DNA of 64,000 nucleotides from Anaerobacillus isosaccharinicus (GCF_001866075.3 NZ_CP063356.1:4888164-4952163); one strand, 5' to 3'; shown: positions 46,797 to 55,759, counted from the first letter of the stretch. A program made the numbers and translations. The notes: generated from the sequence alone by a model not told the origin.

Positions 46797-47570
46797 TTAT
46801 TTATTCCTTTTATAAAAAAATGTATCCTCTGTTTCAAATCCATACTCACTTGGGTTAAAAATTTGTTCTGTACTCCCTACGAACAATACACCGTCTATCC
46901 GTAACGCCTTACTAAATTTATGATATAAATCATGTTTAGCTTCTTCAGTAAAATATATCATAACATTTCGGCAGACAATTAAATCGTAATTAGTATCAAA
47001 CTTGTCCGATAGTAAGTTTCCTTGTTTAAAAGTAATCATCTTCTTTAGATCTTCTTTTACTCGAAAACCCATGCCATCGTTAATAAAGTGTTTATCAAAC
47101 ATATCTTTTGGAACATCTTTCGTAGAACGATCTGTATAAATACCTGCTTTAGCTCTTTCTAGTATCGCTCGATCTAAGTCAGATGCAACGATCGAAAAGC
47201 CACCAGATGGTACTAATTTAGATAAGATCATCGCAAGCGTATATGGCTCTTCTCCTGTAGAACAAGCAGCACTCCAAATTTTTAGCCTTTTATTTGATTT
47301 CAATAAGCGTGGTAGTATTTTATTTTCTAACACTTCCCAACGCTTTGGATTACGGTAAAATTCTGAAACGTTGATCGTCATTCTTTCTAAAAATTCTTCA
47401 AAAAGTTCTTGGCTTTTTATCATCGCTTGAAAATAACTAGTAAAATCTTTAAAACCACGTTTATCTTTTAAAGAAGTTAACCTTCGTTTCATTTGCGCTT
47501 CTTTATATAAACTCAAATCTATTCCTGTTTTATTCTTTATACTTTGAATAAACCCTTGATAATCATCCAT
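46797..47570 (-). CDS. cheR: Chemotaxis protein methyltransferase
   Basis: Uses S-adenosylmethionine to methylate glutamates of chemoreceptors, setting adaptation. The SAM site [17 protein letters not shown] and the RNVMIYF motif are typical, with the N-terminal helical domain ([21 protein letters not shown]). 257 aa, same as B. subtilis. The ATG at 47570 follows GGAG; a longer reading has no support. It stands alone among metabolism genes, as in B. subtilis. Confidence 0.95.
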   Translation of the reverse strand: MDDYQGFIQSIKNKTGIDLSLYKEAQMKRRLTSLKDKRGFKDFTSYFQAMIKSQELFEEFLERMTINVSEFYRNPKRWEVLENKILPRLLKSNKRLKIWSAACSTGEEPYTLAMILSKLVPSGGFSIVASDLDRAILERAKAGIYTDRSTKDVPKDMFDKHFINDGMGFRVKEDLKKMITFKQGNLLSDKFDTNYDLIVCRNVMIYFTEEAKHDLYHKFSKALRIDGVLFVGSTEQIFNPSEYGFETEDTFFYKRNK

Positions 47571-47727
47571 TCTCTCGTTCTCCTCTTTAAAACTCAACTT
47601 TAACAACGCCAAAAAATAATATGTAGTTTCCATCTATTAATTAATATTTTACTATACGTCTTTATACGTTGCTAGAGACAAAACCTTTAATTCAGCCTGA
47701 ATTTGATAATTTTAAATATAAAACAAT

Positions 47728-47758
47728 TAAAAAGAGACTAAGCGCTATGCTTAGTCTC
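47728..47758 (-). terminator. Intrinsic terminator after ndk
   Basis: GAGACTAAGC and GCTTAGTCTC around CGCTA, followed on the minus strand by TTTTTAATTG. It follows the ndk stop by about 20 nt. Confidence 0.92.
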
Positions 47759-47776
47759 CTAGTCACAAAAATTATA

Positions 47777-48220
47777 TTAAACCCAAGTACCAATTGTTTT
47801 TTCATAGTTGTTTAATTCTTCTTCTTTAAAGAAAATGCCAATTTCTCTAGCAGCACTTTCAACAGAGTCAGAACCGTGAATAACGTTCATGCTTAGCTTC
47901 GCAGCAAAATCACCACGGATTGTTCCTGGAAGAGCATCTTTCGGATTCGTTGCTCCCATCATTGTGCGTGCGATACTAATTACATTTTCACCTTCCCATA
48001 CCATTGCAAATACAGGACCAGATGTAATGAAGTCAACAAGCTCACCAAAAAATGGTCGTTCTTTATGCTCAGCATAATGAGTTTCTGCCATTTCTCTTGT
48101 AACCGTTAACAATTTAGCTCCTACTAGTTGGAAACCTTTGTTTTCAAATCTAGAAACGATTTCTCCTACTAAGTTTCTTTGAACGCCATCAGGCTTAACC
48201 ATTAAATATGTTCTTTCCAT
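47777..48220 (-). CDS. ndk: Nucleoside diphosphate kinase
   Basis: Transfers the gamma phosphate between nucleoside triphosphates and diphosphates via a phosphohistidine. The catalytic His is in [30 protein letters not shown] and [14 protein letters not shown] are further signatures. 147 aa, the family length. The ATG at 48220 follows GAGG by 9 nt. It lies between hepT and cheR, as in B. subtilis. Confidence 0.97.
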   Translation of the reverse strand: MERTYLMVKPDGVQRNLVGEIVSRFENKGFQLVGAKLLTVTREMAETHYAEHKERPFFGELVDFITSGPVFAMVWEGENVISIARTMMGATNPKDALPGTIRGDFAAKLSMNVIHGSDSVESAAREIGIFFKEEELNNYEKTIGTWV

Positions 48221-48381
48221 ATTAAAAAACCTCACTCTCTATGTATGTATGTAATTTTCTGTGGAACTATCCACAAGTTCTTTCAATAGAATTGTATCGA
48301 AAGACCAACATTGTAAATTATAACAAATATTCTAAACTTATTCAATATTAATAAAAATAGTAACTATGTTGGAAACAGAAC

Positions 48382-48406
48382 AAAAGCGGAGCGCCTAATT
48401 AGCCCC
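48382..48406. repeat. Fragment of the AAAAGCG...GAGCGCC repeat element
   Basis: AAAAGCGGAGCGCCTAATTAGCCCC resembles the left end of the 29765-29928 element (AAAAGCGCAGAGCGCCCGCTTAGCGGCG). Only this end is present, so it is a remnant or short form. Confidence 0.5.
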
Positions 48407-48423
48407 AACTTATCTTTTCTTGA

Positions 48424-48457
48424 AATTAGAAAAGGCAAATACATTAAAGTATTTGCC
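48424..48457 (-). terminator. Intrinsic terminator after hepT
   Basis: GGCAAATAC and GTATTTGCC with a 6-nt loop; on the minus strand TTTTCTAATTT follows. It ends the hepS...hepT transcript. Confidence 0.9.
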
Positions 48458-48485
48458 TAAAAGATTAATTTTTATAATAGACGAC

Positions 48486-49457
48486 TTAATATTTCCTTGT
48501 TCCGATATATTTAGCAATTTGATAAAAAGAGTCTTTTGCTGGTATATCTGGAAGTTTCTCTAGTTCTTTAAACGCTTTATTTAAGTAGCGATCACTAATT
48601 TCAAAAGAGTAGTCTACTCCACCACTCTCTTTAATCATCTCAATAATCTCACTCATTACAACTTTCTCAGAATTTTCGCTATTAATCATTGTTAAGATAT
48701 AAGCGCTTAATTCTTGGTTCTGCTTCATACTATATAATGCTGGTAAAGTTACATTGCCTTGTTGTAAATCACTACCTGCCGGCTTGCCAAGTTCTTTTTC
48801 AGTTGCTATAAAATCTAAAATATCATCTGTTATTTGAAATGCCATTCCGACATTATAACCATAGCGATACAGACTCAATTGAACGTTTCTTGGAGCACCT
48901 GCCGCTAATGCACCTAACCTGCAACTAACAGCAATAAGCAGAGCTGTTTTTCGTTTAATTCTTCTTAAATAAATCCTGAAATTTTGATTCCAGTTATACT
49001 GATCGCGAATTTGTTCGACTTCACCAATGCACATTTCAACCATAGCATCTGAGAGTATTTGATGAACTTCAGGTTTATCACAGTTAGTTGCCATCTCAAT
49101 AGCTCTAGCAAAGATAAAGTCACCTGTATACATAGCAACACGATTATCCCATTTAGATTTAATGGTTTTCTTTCCTCTACGTAGGTCTGCGTCATCAATC
49201 ACATCATCATGAACGAGAGATGCCATATGAATAAGCTCTAAGGGAACAGCCACTTGCTTAATTTTTTCAATATCATATTCACCAAATTTAGCTGCAAGCA
49301 GAACGAAAACAGGCCTAATTCGCTTGCCGCCAGCCTTTAATAAATGTGATGAGGCTTTTTTTAAGATCGGATGCTTTGCATCTATCGTTACCTCTAATTC
49401 TTTTTCTATTTTTGCAATGTCAGAGCGTAAATGCCAATAAATATCAGTTAACTTCAT
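48486..49457 (-). CDS. hepT: Heptaprenyl diphosphate synthase component II
   Basis: Catalytic subunit that builds the C35 chain of menaquinone-7. The two aspartate-rich motifs DDVIDDADLRR (first) and DDILD (second) and GGKRIRPVFVLLA are present. 323 aa. The ATG at 49457 follows AAGGTGG. Last gene of hepS-menG-ubiA-ubiX-mqnA-hepT. In B. subtilis hepT directly follows menH(menG); here three futalosine-pathway genes are inserted. Confidence 0.95.
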   Translation of the reverse strand: MKLTDIYWHLRSDIAKIEKELEVTIDAKHPILKKASSHLLKAGGKRIRPVFVLLAAKFGEYDIEKIKQVAVPLELIHMASLVHDDVIDDADLRRGKKTIKSKWDNRVAMYTGDFIFARAIEMATNCDKPEVHQILSDAMVEMCIGEVEQIRDQYNWNQNFRIYLRRIKRKTALLIAVSCRLGALAAGAPRNVQLSLYRYGYNVGMAFQITDDILDFIATEKELGKPAGSDLQQGNVTLPALYSMKQNQELSAYILTMINSENSEKVVMSEIIEMIKESGGVDYSFEISDRYLNKAFKELEKLPDIPAKDSFYQIAKYIGTRKY

Positions 49458-49472
49458 GCTTTCCACCTTAAA

Positions 49473-50327
49473 CTAAATGGAATGACAACGATCTAATGCA
49501 CTCCATAATGATATTGTGTTCACTTTCTTTAGTAAACCTAATTCTGTTGCTTTATCATAAAAAAGATAGAGTCCTTCTATATGTCTTTCACTTAAGTCAT
49601 GGTTTAATCCTTGGAAGTAATCTTCCCAGAAAGATTTGGAACCATTAAACTCTTTTCTGATTGAGGATATCATTTCTTCGTAATTATTTTCAATACATTT
49701 TTTTTTGCTAGAAACAAAACCATCAAATAAAATACCGATTCGCTCATTTTCTCTCTGTAAAATATCATTTCGAACAGCCAAAACTGCATATGTCATCGGT
49801 AATTTGGTAAATTCAAACCAGATTTGTCCTAAATCATAGCGATGCATATCGGGTGCTAAGCCCCATAATGTTAAAATAGCATCATCACCAATTAGAAGGC
49901 AGGCATCATGTTCCTTTAACATCTCGTTGAAATTAGGTTCCATTACCGTATAGGTAACATCCATCTGATAAAATGTTTGTAAAATTATCTTCAGTAAATT
50001 TACAGATGTAGCTGAACTTGATGTTAAAGCAATTTTTTTTCCATCAAGCCGAGTAATAGGCACTTTTGAAAAAAGAAAGATAGAACCAACACTTTTAGGT
50101 GAAGATACTGATAAATTCGGTAAAATTGTGTACTGATCTACATGTTCGCCGTATGAAAACGAAGATATACCACCAACATCAATAATTCCTTTTGACATTG
50201 CCTCATTTAACTGAGCAGGAATTTGCGGGACAAACATACACCCTAAGCGATTTAAATAGTCCCGATCTAAATAATAATAAAGTGGCAGCATATTTGTATA
50301 CGATATTTCGCCAACAACTAAACTCAT
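49473..50327 (-). CDS. mqnA: Chorismate dehydratase of the futalosine menaquinone pathway
   Basis: MqnA-type periplasmic-binding-protein-fold enzyme that removes water from chorismate to give 3-enolpyruvylbenzoate. Family features: VGEISYTNMLPLYYYL, GIIDVGGISSFSYGE, LPNLSVSSPKSVGSIFLFS and LDGKKIALTSSSATSVNLLKIIL. 284 aa with the ATG at 50327, 7 nt after GGGGGG. It lies between ubiX and hepT, in the same direction. Its presence indicates the futalosine route, instead of MenFDHCEB, at least for this step. Confidence 0.9.
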   Translation of the reverse strand: MSLVVGEISYTNMLPLYYYLDRDYLNRLGCMFVPQIPAQLNEAMSKGIIDVGGISSFSYGEHVDQYTILPNLSVSSPKSVGSIFLFSKVPITRLDGKKIALTSSSATSVNLLKIILQTFYQMDVTYTVMEPNFNEMLKEHDACLLIGDDAILTLWGLAPDMHRYDLGQIWFEFTKLPMTYAVLAVRNDILQRENERIGILFDGFVSSKKKCIENNYEEMISSIRKEFNGSKSFWEDYFQGLNHDLSERHIEGLYLFYDKATELGLLKKVNTISLWSALDRCHSI

Positions 50328-50329
50328 GG

Positions 50330-50929
50330 TTAATCCCCCCATCGGGTGAAGAGTTGATGATCTACACCAATATTATCAAGTACTTTTCCAACAACAAAAT
50401 TTATCAAATCGTCCATTGTCTTAGGCAGTTGATAAAAACCAGGCATAGCAGGAATAATCTTTCCTCCTACTTTTGATACTTTAAGCATGTTTTCTAAGTG
50501 AATTTGATTAAAAGGAGTTTCCCTTGGTACTAAAAGCAGTTTCCTACCTTCTTTTAGCATAACATCAGCTGTTCGCTCTAATAAATTCCCTGAAGCACCG
50601 TTGGCAATACCTGATAATGTTCCCATTGAGCACGGAATAATAACCATTCCTTCATTGCGATATGAACCACTAGCAATTGGAGCTGTAAAATCTCTGAGCG
50701 TATGGTAGTGTAGCTTTCCTACAGAGTGAGGGAAAAGTTCGTCTATAAGATTGTTTCGGTTACTTGTCTCAAAAAGAAGCTCTTCTTTAAATACCTGCCA
50801 CCCTGCCTCTGTAACAATTAAATGAACTTTATAATCAGCTTTTAATAGCTCCTGTACAAGCCTTATACCATATATAGCACCGCTAGCACCAGTAATACCA
50901 ACTGTAAAAATCTTCTCTTTCACCATCAT
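50330..50929 (-). CDS. ubiX: UbiX-type flavin prenyltransferase
   Basis: Makes prenylated FMN, cofactor of UbiD-type decarboxylases, which the futalosine route needs. UbiX fold motifs: GITGASGAIYGIRL (phosphate loop), IIPCSMGTLSGIANG and VPRETPFNQIHLENMLKV. 199 aa. The start overlaps ubiA by 4 nt and mqnA follows 2 nt after its stop, so the three are translated as one unit. No UbiD partner lies in the window. Confidence 0.9.
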   Translation of the reverse strand: MMVKEKIFTVGITGASGAIYGIRLVQELLKADYKVHLIVTEAGWQVFKEELLFETSNRNNLIDELFPHSVGKLHYHTLRDFTAPIASGSYRNEGMVIIPCSMGTLSGIANGASGNLLERTADVMLKEGRKLLLVPRETPFNQIHLENMLKVSKVGGKIIPAMPGFYQLPKTMDDLINFVVGKVLDNIGVDHQLFTRWGD

Positions 50930-51789
50930 AGCATTAAATCTCCAATCGTAAAGGCTAGCATAACCATAGCTAAAATACCATTCATCGTAAAGAAGGCCAC
51001 ATTTACTTTTGAAAGATCATTTGGTTTTACTAAAGAATGCTCATAAATCATGATAACTCCCGAAATAAGAACTCCTATTAAATAAATCCAACCAAGTGTT
51101 GTAATAAAATATAAACTGAAAAACGAGATAAAACTTAAAATATGAATCCCTTTTGCGATTAATAGTGCTTTAGCTATACCAAAATAACTAGGAATTGAAT
51201 ATAATTTCACGCTTTTGTCATAGTCCGCATCTTGTGTTGCGTAAATAACGTCAAAACCAGCCGTCCACAGAGCCACACCTAAAAATAAAATAAATGCAGC
51301 AAACGTTAGTGTCCCTGTGGCACCAACCCATCCGCCTAATGGCGCGATTCCAATAGTAATTCCTAAAACTAAATGACAAGCCCAAGTAAACCGTTTCGTA
51401 TAAGAATAAATGACTAAAAAGAAAACTGCTACTGGTAATAAATAAACAGCAAGCATATTAAGTTGATATGCTGAATAAAAAAGAAGCGCAAATGAAACAA
51501 TAATAAAAATGGTTGATTCAAACTTAGATATTAACCCTGCAGGAATTGCACGGTCTTTTGTTCTTGGATTTATTTCATCAATTTTCGCATCAATGACACG
51601 ATTTAAGGCCATGGCAGCGCTTCTAGCCCCTACCATAGCCAATGTAATCCAAACCCATTGTAACGCAGTTGGCCATGTCCCGTTGATTAATAGACTTCCT
51701 AACACAGCTCCTAAGAATGCAAACGGTAATGCAAAAACAGTATGTTCAAACTTTATCATTTCAAGAATAATTTTAATTTTTCTAATCAC
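50926..51789 (-). CDS. UbiA-family prenyltransferase (MqnP-type)
   Basis: Integral membrane enzyme with about eight helices that transfers the polyprenyl chain to an aromatic acceptor. The Asp-rich motif ALNRVIDAKIDEINPRTKDRAI (NxxxDxxxD) and the second motif YATQDADYDKSVKLYSIPSYFG are present. 287 aa. Its neighbours ubiX, mqnA and menG show it attaches the heptaprenyl chain in the futalosine branch (MqnP role), not 4-hydroxybenzoate for ubiquinone. The C-terminus overlaps ubiX. Confidence 0.88.
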   Translation of the reverse strand: MIRKIKIILEMIKFEHTVFALPFAFLGAVLGSLLINGTWPTALQWVWITLAMVGARSAAMALNRVIDAKIDEINPRTKDRAIPAGLISKFESTIFIIVSFALLFYSAYQLNMLAVYLLPVAVFFLVIYSYTKRFTWACHLVLGITIGIAPLGGWVGATGTLTFAAFILFLGVALWTAGFDVIYATQDADYDKSVKLYSIPSYFGIAKALLIAKGIHILSFISFFSLYFITTLGWIYLIGVLISGVIMIYEHSLVKPNDLSKVNVAFFTMNGILAMVMLAFTIGDLML

Positions 51790-51812
51790 AGTTCGCTCTC
51801 CAGTCTCTCTCG

Positions 51813-52508
51813 TTATTTCACTCCAAGATGCATGGCAGCTACTCCGCCTGAATAAGATTTGATCTGTAAATCTTTAAAGCCTGCTTCACTAAACATCTCC
51901 GCTAATTTCTCCTTGTTTGGAAAGGTCATTGTTGACTCTTGAAGCCATGAATATTCCTCATAACTTTTTGCAAAAAGCTTTCCAAATAAAGGCATAACGT
52001 TTTTAAAGTAAAAATTATAAAGGTGTTTAAAACCTACAGTTGTTGGTTGTGATGTTTCTAAACAAACAACTTTTCCCCCAGGTTTTAAGACTCGGTGCAT
52101 TTCTTTTAATACTTGCATATAGTCTGGGACATTTCTTAGTCCAAAACCTATCGTAACAAAATCAAACTCATTGTCTGGAAAAGGGAGTTCCATTGCATTT
52201 CCATGAATTAGCTCAATTTGTGGTAACGACTTTACTTTTTCTTGCCCAATAGATAGCATATTTTTACTAAAGTCTAATCCATAGACTTTCCCTTGTGTAC
52301 CAACTGCTTGTCCTAAGGCAATCGTCCAATCTGCTGTCCCACAGCATACATCAAGTGCTTTGTTCCCTTTTTGAACATTCATTCGTTTCATCGTGTCTTT
52401 ACGCCAAGCAACATGGCGTTGAAAACTAATGATCGAATTCATCGTATCGTATTTTTTATAAATTGTTTCAAAAACTTGGTGAACTTTTTGCTCTTTTGAT
52501 TGCGCCAT
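51813..52508 (-). CDS. menG: Demethylmenaquinone methyltransferase
   Basis: SAM-dependent C-methylation that completes menaquinone. UbiE/COQ5 motifs: [52 protein letters not shown] and the [14 protein letters not shown] segment. 231 aa. It lies 3 nt after hepS, and the prenyltransferase gene follows after 23 nt. In B. subtilis it is called menH/menG and sits between hepS and hepT. Confidence 0.95.
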   Translation of the reverse strand: MAQSKEQKVHQVFETIYKKYDTMNSIISFQRHVAWRKDTMKRMNVQKGNKALDVCCGTADWTIALGQAVGTQGKVYGLDFSKNMLSIGQEKVKSLPQIELIHGNAMELPFPDNEFDFVTIGFGLRNVPDYMQVLKEMHRVLKPGGKVVCLETSQPTTVGFKHLYNFYFKNVMPLFGKLFAKSYEEYSWLQESTMTFPNKEKLAEMFSEAGFKDLQIKSYSGGVAAMHLGVK

Positions 52509-52511
52509 TTT

Positions 52512-53327
52512 CTAACCTTCTTCCGCAACTTTTTCTTTTAAAAGATCAGCTTCAGTAAGCATTTGATCCATTCTAACCATAATAAATGAGCTTAATGGTG
52601 AAGGTTGCTGACATAAAGACTGCAACTGACTTTTTGAAAGAAAAATATATTTATCGCACATTTCAATGCTACTTTTTAAACGGGCTTCTCCCCGTAATTT
52701 TGAGTTGTTTTCATTTACAATAGATTCAATAAGTGGCACTGTTTTTCCTTGTAATAAACATTCTCTTTCAGCAATTAATCGTTTGAAAAAGAAAAACTCA
52801 CTTGCAACTGCCTTCCATTTCGGTAATTTGAAATGTTCTGCTATCTTTTGTATTAACGATGACTCAATAATTTTAATATGTGAAATTGAGTGTGAAATGT
52901 TTCGCTGAGTGTCCTTATAGAAGCTCATTTTTGATTCATTAATTTCTTGAATAGAATTGGCTAACAAACGAATCATAGAAATATCATTTATTTTCGCTAA
53001 TAAAAAATAGTAGAGACTACTATAATAGTCACCTGCTAAAACAGATAGCTGTCTTTCCTTTTTCACTTTATCAGAACTAACATTTGAAATAGAAACTGTT
53101 TCATGCGTGTCCAAAGCCGCTTGAACTAAAAGTGTAGTAATAATATATTCATTTAAACTGGTCTTAGGTAGTTTTTTTTCTTCTAACATTGAATAAAGAA
53201 GAAATAACCGATCTTCATCCAAGATAGGTGCTTCTAAAAATTTGGTAATATAAGGATGTTTCACCCTATCATGAAAACGTTCTTTTATTTGTTTTATTTC
53301 TTCGTTTATATAATTAATTAAAATCAT
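52512..53327 (-). CDS. hepS: Heptaprenyl diphosphate synthase component I
   Basis: Small non-catalytic subunit that with HepT sets chain length at C35. 271 aa, helical, with a HPYITKFLEAPILDEDRLFLLYSML start, then TLLVQAALDTHETVS and the SVLAGDYYSSLYYFLLAKINDISMIRLLANSIQEINE segment that defines HepS. The ATG at 53327 follows GGGGG by 7 nt. First gene of the hepS-hepT cluster, separated from mtrB by about 250 nt with a terminator for mtrB. Confidence 0.93.
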   Translation of the reverse strand: MILINYINEEIKQIKERFHDRVKHPYITKFLEAPILDEDRLFLLYSMLEEKKLPKTSLNEYIITTLLVQAALDTHETVSISNVSSDKVKKERQLSVLAGDYYSSLYYFLLAKINDISMIRLLANSIQEINESKMSFYKDTQRNISHSISHIKIIESSLIQKIAEHFKLPKWKAVASEFFFFKRLIAERECLLQGKTVPLIESIVNENNSKLRGEARLKSSIEMCDKYIFLSKSQLQSLCQQPSPLSSFIMVRMDQMLTEADLLKEKVAEEG

Positions 53328-53547
53328 CTTAAGTCCCCCAGAAAACAAAACAATTTTCCCCTAAAATACAATGCATTTTAATATCTAAATTCCCCTTTAA
53401 AATGTCAAAAATCCAAATTTTGTTGATTCATTCATTTTAAAAATTTTTTTTATAAAAAAAGAACATTATTAGTATAACATAATATGAAAAGAAGGAGAAA
53501 GCCTGATATCATAATTAGAAAAACTTGGAGCTTAATGCCTAGAGTAT

Positions 53548-53576
53548 AAAAAAAGCAGGCTTTGACCTGCTTTTTT
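53548..53576 (-). terminator. Intrinsic terminator after mtrB
   Basis: AAAAGCAGG and CCTGCTTTT around a 6-nt loop, T run on the minus strand. It touches the mtrB stop codon and isolates mtrB from hepS. Confidence 0.9.
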
Positions 53577-53793
53577 AACTATCAGTCTCAACTTCACCAT
53601 GTTTTGTTTGAATGATTGCTTTTCCTCGAATTTTCACTGCAGAAGTATGCTCTGTAAATTGAGCAATCATCACTTCACCTTTATCAAGCTTTTCTGAATG
53701 ATGAAAGCGAGTGTCTGAGCCTCTCGTTAAACCGATAACATTGACACCGTTTTCTTTTGCTTTAATTACTATGAAATCATCATTACTTGCCAT
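53575..53793 (-). CDS. mtrB: TRAP, tryptophan RNA-binding attenuation protein
   Basis: Forms an 11-subunit ring that binds RNA with (G/U)AG repeats in the presence of tryptophan and stops trp transcription and translation. 72 aa with the full TRAP sequence: [25 protein letters not shown] and [12 protein letters not shown]. The RNA-binding KKR residues correspond to Lys35, Lys54 and Arg56, all conserved. Its target is the trpE leader near 43.6 kb. It is encoded after folE, with a 31-codon gene in between. Confidence 0.97.
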   Translation of the reverse strand: MASNDDFIVIKAKENGVNVIGLTRGSDTRFHHSEKLDKGEVMIAQFTEHTSAVKIRGKAIIQTKHGEVETDS

Positions 53794-53874
53794 CGTGATC
53801 CTCCCCTATGAAAACACCATGTAATAGCATTCTCTTTACTATCGCCTAACTATAAAAAATTGTCAATATGGTCT

Positions 53875-53970
53875 CTACATGATCATTATGTATGCTACAT
53901 AAACACCAATAAGGATTAACACCATCGGAATAATCCAACTTAATAATTGTGTTTTCGAATTATTTCTCAC
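53875..53970 (-). CDS. Candidate 31-aa single-span membrane peptide
   Basis: GTG at 53970, 8 nt after AGAGGTG, opens 31 codons ending in TAG. The product is MRNNSKTQLLSWIIP followed by MVLILIGVYVAYIMIM: a short polar, basic start, then one hydrophobic segment that runs to the C-terminus, so a small membrane peptide with a cytoplasmic N-terminus. It lies between folE and mtrB in the same direction, where B. subtilis has none. Codon use and ribosome site are good, but there is no known match; it could be a non-coding transcript. Confidence 0.5.
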   Translation of the reverse strand: MRNNSKTQLLSWIIPMVLILIGVYVAYIMIM

Positions 53971-54008
53971 TAGAAAATCACCTCTAGTACTAATTTATCC
54001 AATTTTTA

Positions 54009-54051
54009 ATGTAAAATGTAAAATTCAGAATGTAGAATGTAGAATGTAGAA
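54009..54051. repeat. Tandem AGAATGT repeat copy before folE stop
   Basis: ATGTAAAATGTAAAATTCAGAATGTAGAATGTAGAATGTAGA: three exact AGAATGT heptamers preceded by related units. It lies in the intergenic DNA after folE. Confidence 0.8.
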
Positions 54052-54104
54052 GCATGAAAGTAAAGCTCTGTAGTAAAGTACCCACAATTTCTTAATTCAC
54101 TTTT

Positions 54105-54677
54105 TTATCTTCTTGTATTAATTAGCGACAATACTTCTGCTCTAGCTGCTGGGTTATTTGCAAAGGCGCCGCGGACAGCTGAAGTGATTGTTGAAGATCC
54201 TGGTTTTTTAACCCCACGCATCGTCATACACATATGTTCTGCCTCAACGACAACGATAACACCAAGTGGTTGCAACGTCTCGACCATAGCATCTGCAATT
54301 GTTGACGTTATCCTTTCTTGGAGCTGTGGACGTTTCGCAACCGCTTCAACTGCCCTCGCTAATTTGCTCAACCCTGTTACTTTACCACCTTTAGGAATAT
54401 AACCTACATGGGCCTTTCCAAAGAAAGGGACTAAATGATGTTCGCACATCGAATAAAACGGAATATCTTTTACAAGTACCAATTCCTCATGGTCTTCACT
54501 GAAAACTGTAGCAAAATGTTCTTTGGGATCTTGGTTTAGCCCTTGGAAAACTTCCTCATACATCTTTGCCACTCGTTTTGGCGTATCTAATAACCCTTCA
54601 CGAGTAGGGTCTTCACCGATAGCTTCTAAGATCATTACGATCGCTTGTTCAATTTTTTTATGATCAAAATTATTCAA
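54105..54677 (-). CDS. folE: GTP cyclohydrolase I (MtrA)
   Basis: First step to folate: GTP to dihydroneopterin triphosphate. Zinc and active-site residues: [20 protein letters not shown] and [40 protein letters not shown] is a family block. 190 aa. The start is a TTG at 54677, 9 nt after TGGAGG, giving the same length as the B. subtilis protein; upstream ATG readings extend across this ribosome site. It is called mtrA in B. subtilis because it precedes mtrB. Confidence 0.97.
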   Translation of the reverse strand: MNNFDHKKIEQAIVMILEAIGEDPTREGLLDTPKRVAKMYEEVFQGLNQDPKEHFATVFSEDHEELVLVKDIPFYSMCEHHLVPFFGKAHVGYIPKGGKVTGLSKLARAVEAVAKRPQLQERITSTIADAMVETLQPLGVIVVVEAEHMCMTMRGVKKPGSSTITSAVRGAFANNPAARAEVLSLINTRR

Positions 54678-54759
54678 AACAAGTATCCTCCAGTCAAAAT
54701 CAAAACTTTGTAAAAAAATCATAGCATAGCAAACATTACCAACGCAAATAACATTTTCT

Positions 54760-55012
54760 AAGGCTGGGACAAAAGTGTATTAGTCAATGAAAAATCCGAA
54801 CGAAATAATAGTTGGTACATATCGATCGCTTCGGAAATATACTTCGTTTTCCGCGGGCGGCTGGTGAGCCTCCTCGTGCTAACGCACTGTGGGGTCTCAC
54901 CCTTGCCTTTATTCTCGCAGGAGTCTTCGTATATTTCCTACGCTATGATTTTGTATCGTTGGGATTTTCAGTTAAACACTTTAGTTATGTACCAGTCTCT
55001 TCCTGATTAGGA
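54760..55012. repeat. Long palindromic intergenic repeat element (AAGGCTGGGACAAA-type)
   Basis: Nested imperfect inverted repeats run from the ends to the middle: TGAAAAATCCGAACG with CGTTGGGATTTTCA; CGGAAATATAC with GTATATTTCC; GGTGAG with CTCACC; and in the centre GTGC with GCAC. The left end AAGGCTGGGACAAAA and a decayed right end CCAGTCTCTTCC. It resembles, from general knowledge, a dispersed non-coding repeat found in many Bacillaceae (GCTTTCCGCGGGCGGCTGGTGAGCCTCC region). A 64-codon reading inside it is not a gene. Confidence 0.85.
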
Positions 55013-55085
55013 TATCCACTTTCTTTTAGTTTACTAGCTATGTAATAGCACTTGCCCTAATTTAATCTCCTTGCTTGGTTTACAA

Positions 55086-55121
55086 ACAAAAAAAGAAGAG
55101 ATGTTTTCACATCTCTTCTTG
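55086..55121 (-). terminator. Intrinsic terminator after hbs
   Basis: AAGAAGAGATG and CATCTCTTCTT around TTTTCA; on the minus strand a TTTTTTTG run follows. About 17 nt after the hbs stop. Confidence 0.92.
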
Positions 55122-55137
55122 CCCCATATGTATGAGA

Positions 55138-55410
55138 TTATTTTACAGCATCTTTAAGGGCCTTACCTGGTTTAAACGCTGGAACCTTGCTAGCAGCGAT
55201 TTCGATTTCTTCCCCTGTTTGAGGATTACGTCCTTTACGAGCGGCACGCTCACGCACCTCAAAGTTACCAAATCCGATAAGTTGTACTTTATCCCCACTT
55301 TGAAGAGAGTCAGTAATTGCTTCGAATACAGCATCAACTGCACTAGTTGCATCTTTCTTAGAAAGACTAGACTTTTCAGCAACTGCATTAATTAATTCTG
55401 TTTTGTTCAT
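55138..55410 (-). CDS. hbs: DNA-binding protein HU (HBsu)
   Basis: Abundant nucleoid protein that bends [32 protein letters not shown] and [24 protein letters not shown] (beta arm with the RNPQTG) are typical. 90 aa. The ATG at 55410 follows AGGAGGTG. It lies between spoIVA and folE, as in B. subtilis, and has its own terminator and a leader of about 300 nt. Confidence 0.97.
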   Translation of the reverse strand: MNKTELINAVAEKSSLSKKDATSAVDAVFEAITDSLQSGDKVQLIGFGNFEVRERAARKGRNPQTGEEIEIAASKVPAFKPGKALKDAVK

Positions 55411-55576
55411 GGAATTCACCTCCTCCCAAAATTTCACGTTATTCAATTACTTACACATTTTAACAAATTTTATACTTGTTTTACGGAATTACTTGAATAA
55501 CAAGCCTTATATTAAACGATCATCGGCAATAATTCAATATGTTTTCTTCAATTCTTTGCATTTTTAAGACTTTTTT

Positions 55577-55623
55577 CCCTAAATTTTCATCATTTGTATG
55601 AAGAATTTTATAACAGTTTAGGG
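55577..55623 (-). promoter_or_regulatory. Inverted repeat in the hbs leader
   Basis: CCCTAAA and TTTAGGG enclose an AT-rich 33-nt interval with further complementarity (GAA/TTC). It lies in the long untranslated leader of hbs. The rest of the 55411-55728 leader is AT-rich and shows no other gene. Confidence 0.45.
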
Positions 55624-55729
55624 AATTTTATCATATCCTCACCATATTAGCAAATTTTATATAATTTTGGGTAATTTTAGGTTAATTACTTATTTTTTCT
55701 TCAATCTTTAGTTTATCAGTAATTGGTCT

Positions 55730-55759
55730 ATTATAAGCGTTTGGTGTGATCTATTACAA
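55730..55759 (-). promoter_or_regulatory. Likely sigma-A promoter of hbs
   Basis: TTGTAA and TATAAT separated by 18 nt on the minus strand, a few dozen nt from the spoIVA terminator. The resulting transcript would have a leader of about 310 nt before the hbs ATG, as for B. subtilis hbs, which has a long leader. Confidence 0.6.

Noticed and set aside
54812-55006. 64-codon plus-strand reading in the 54760-55012 repeat
   Set aside because: It lies wholly within the palindromic element, has no ribosome binding site and its composition follows the repeat.
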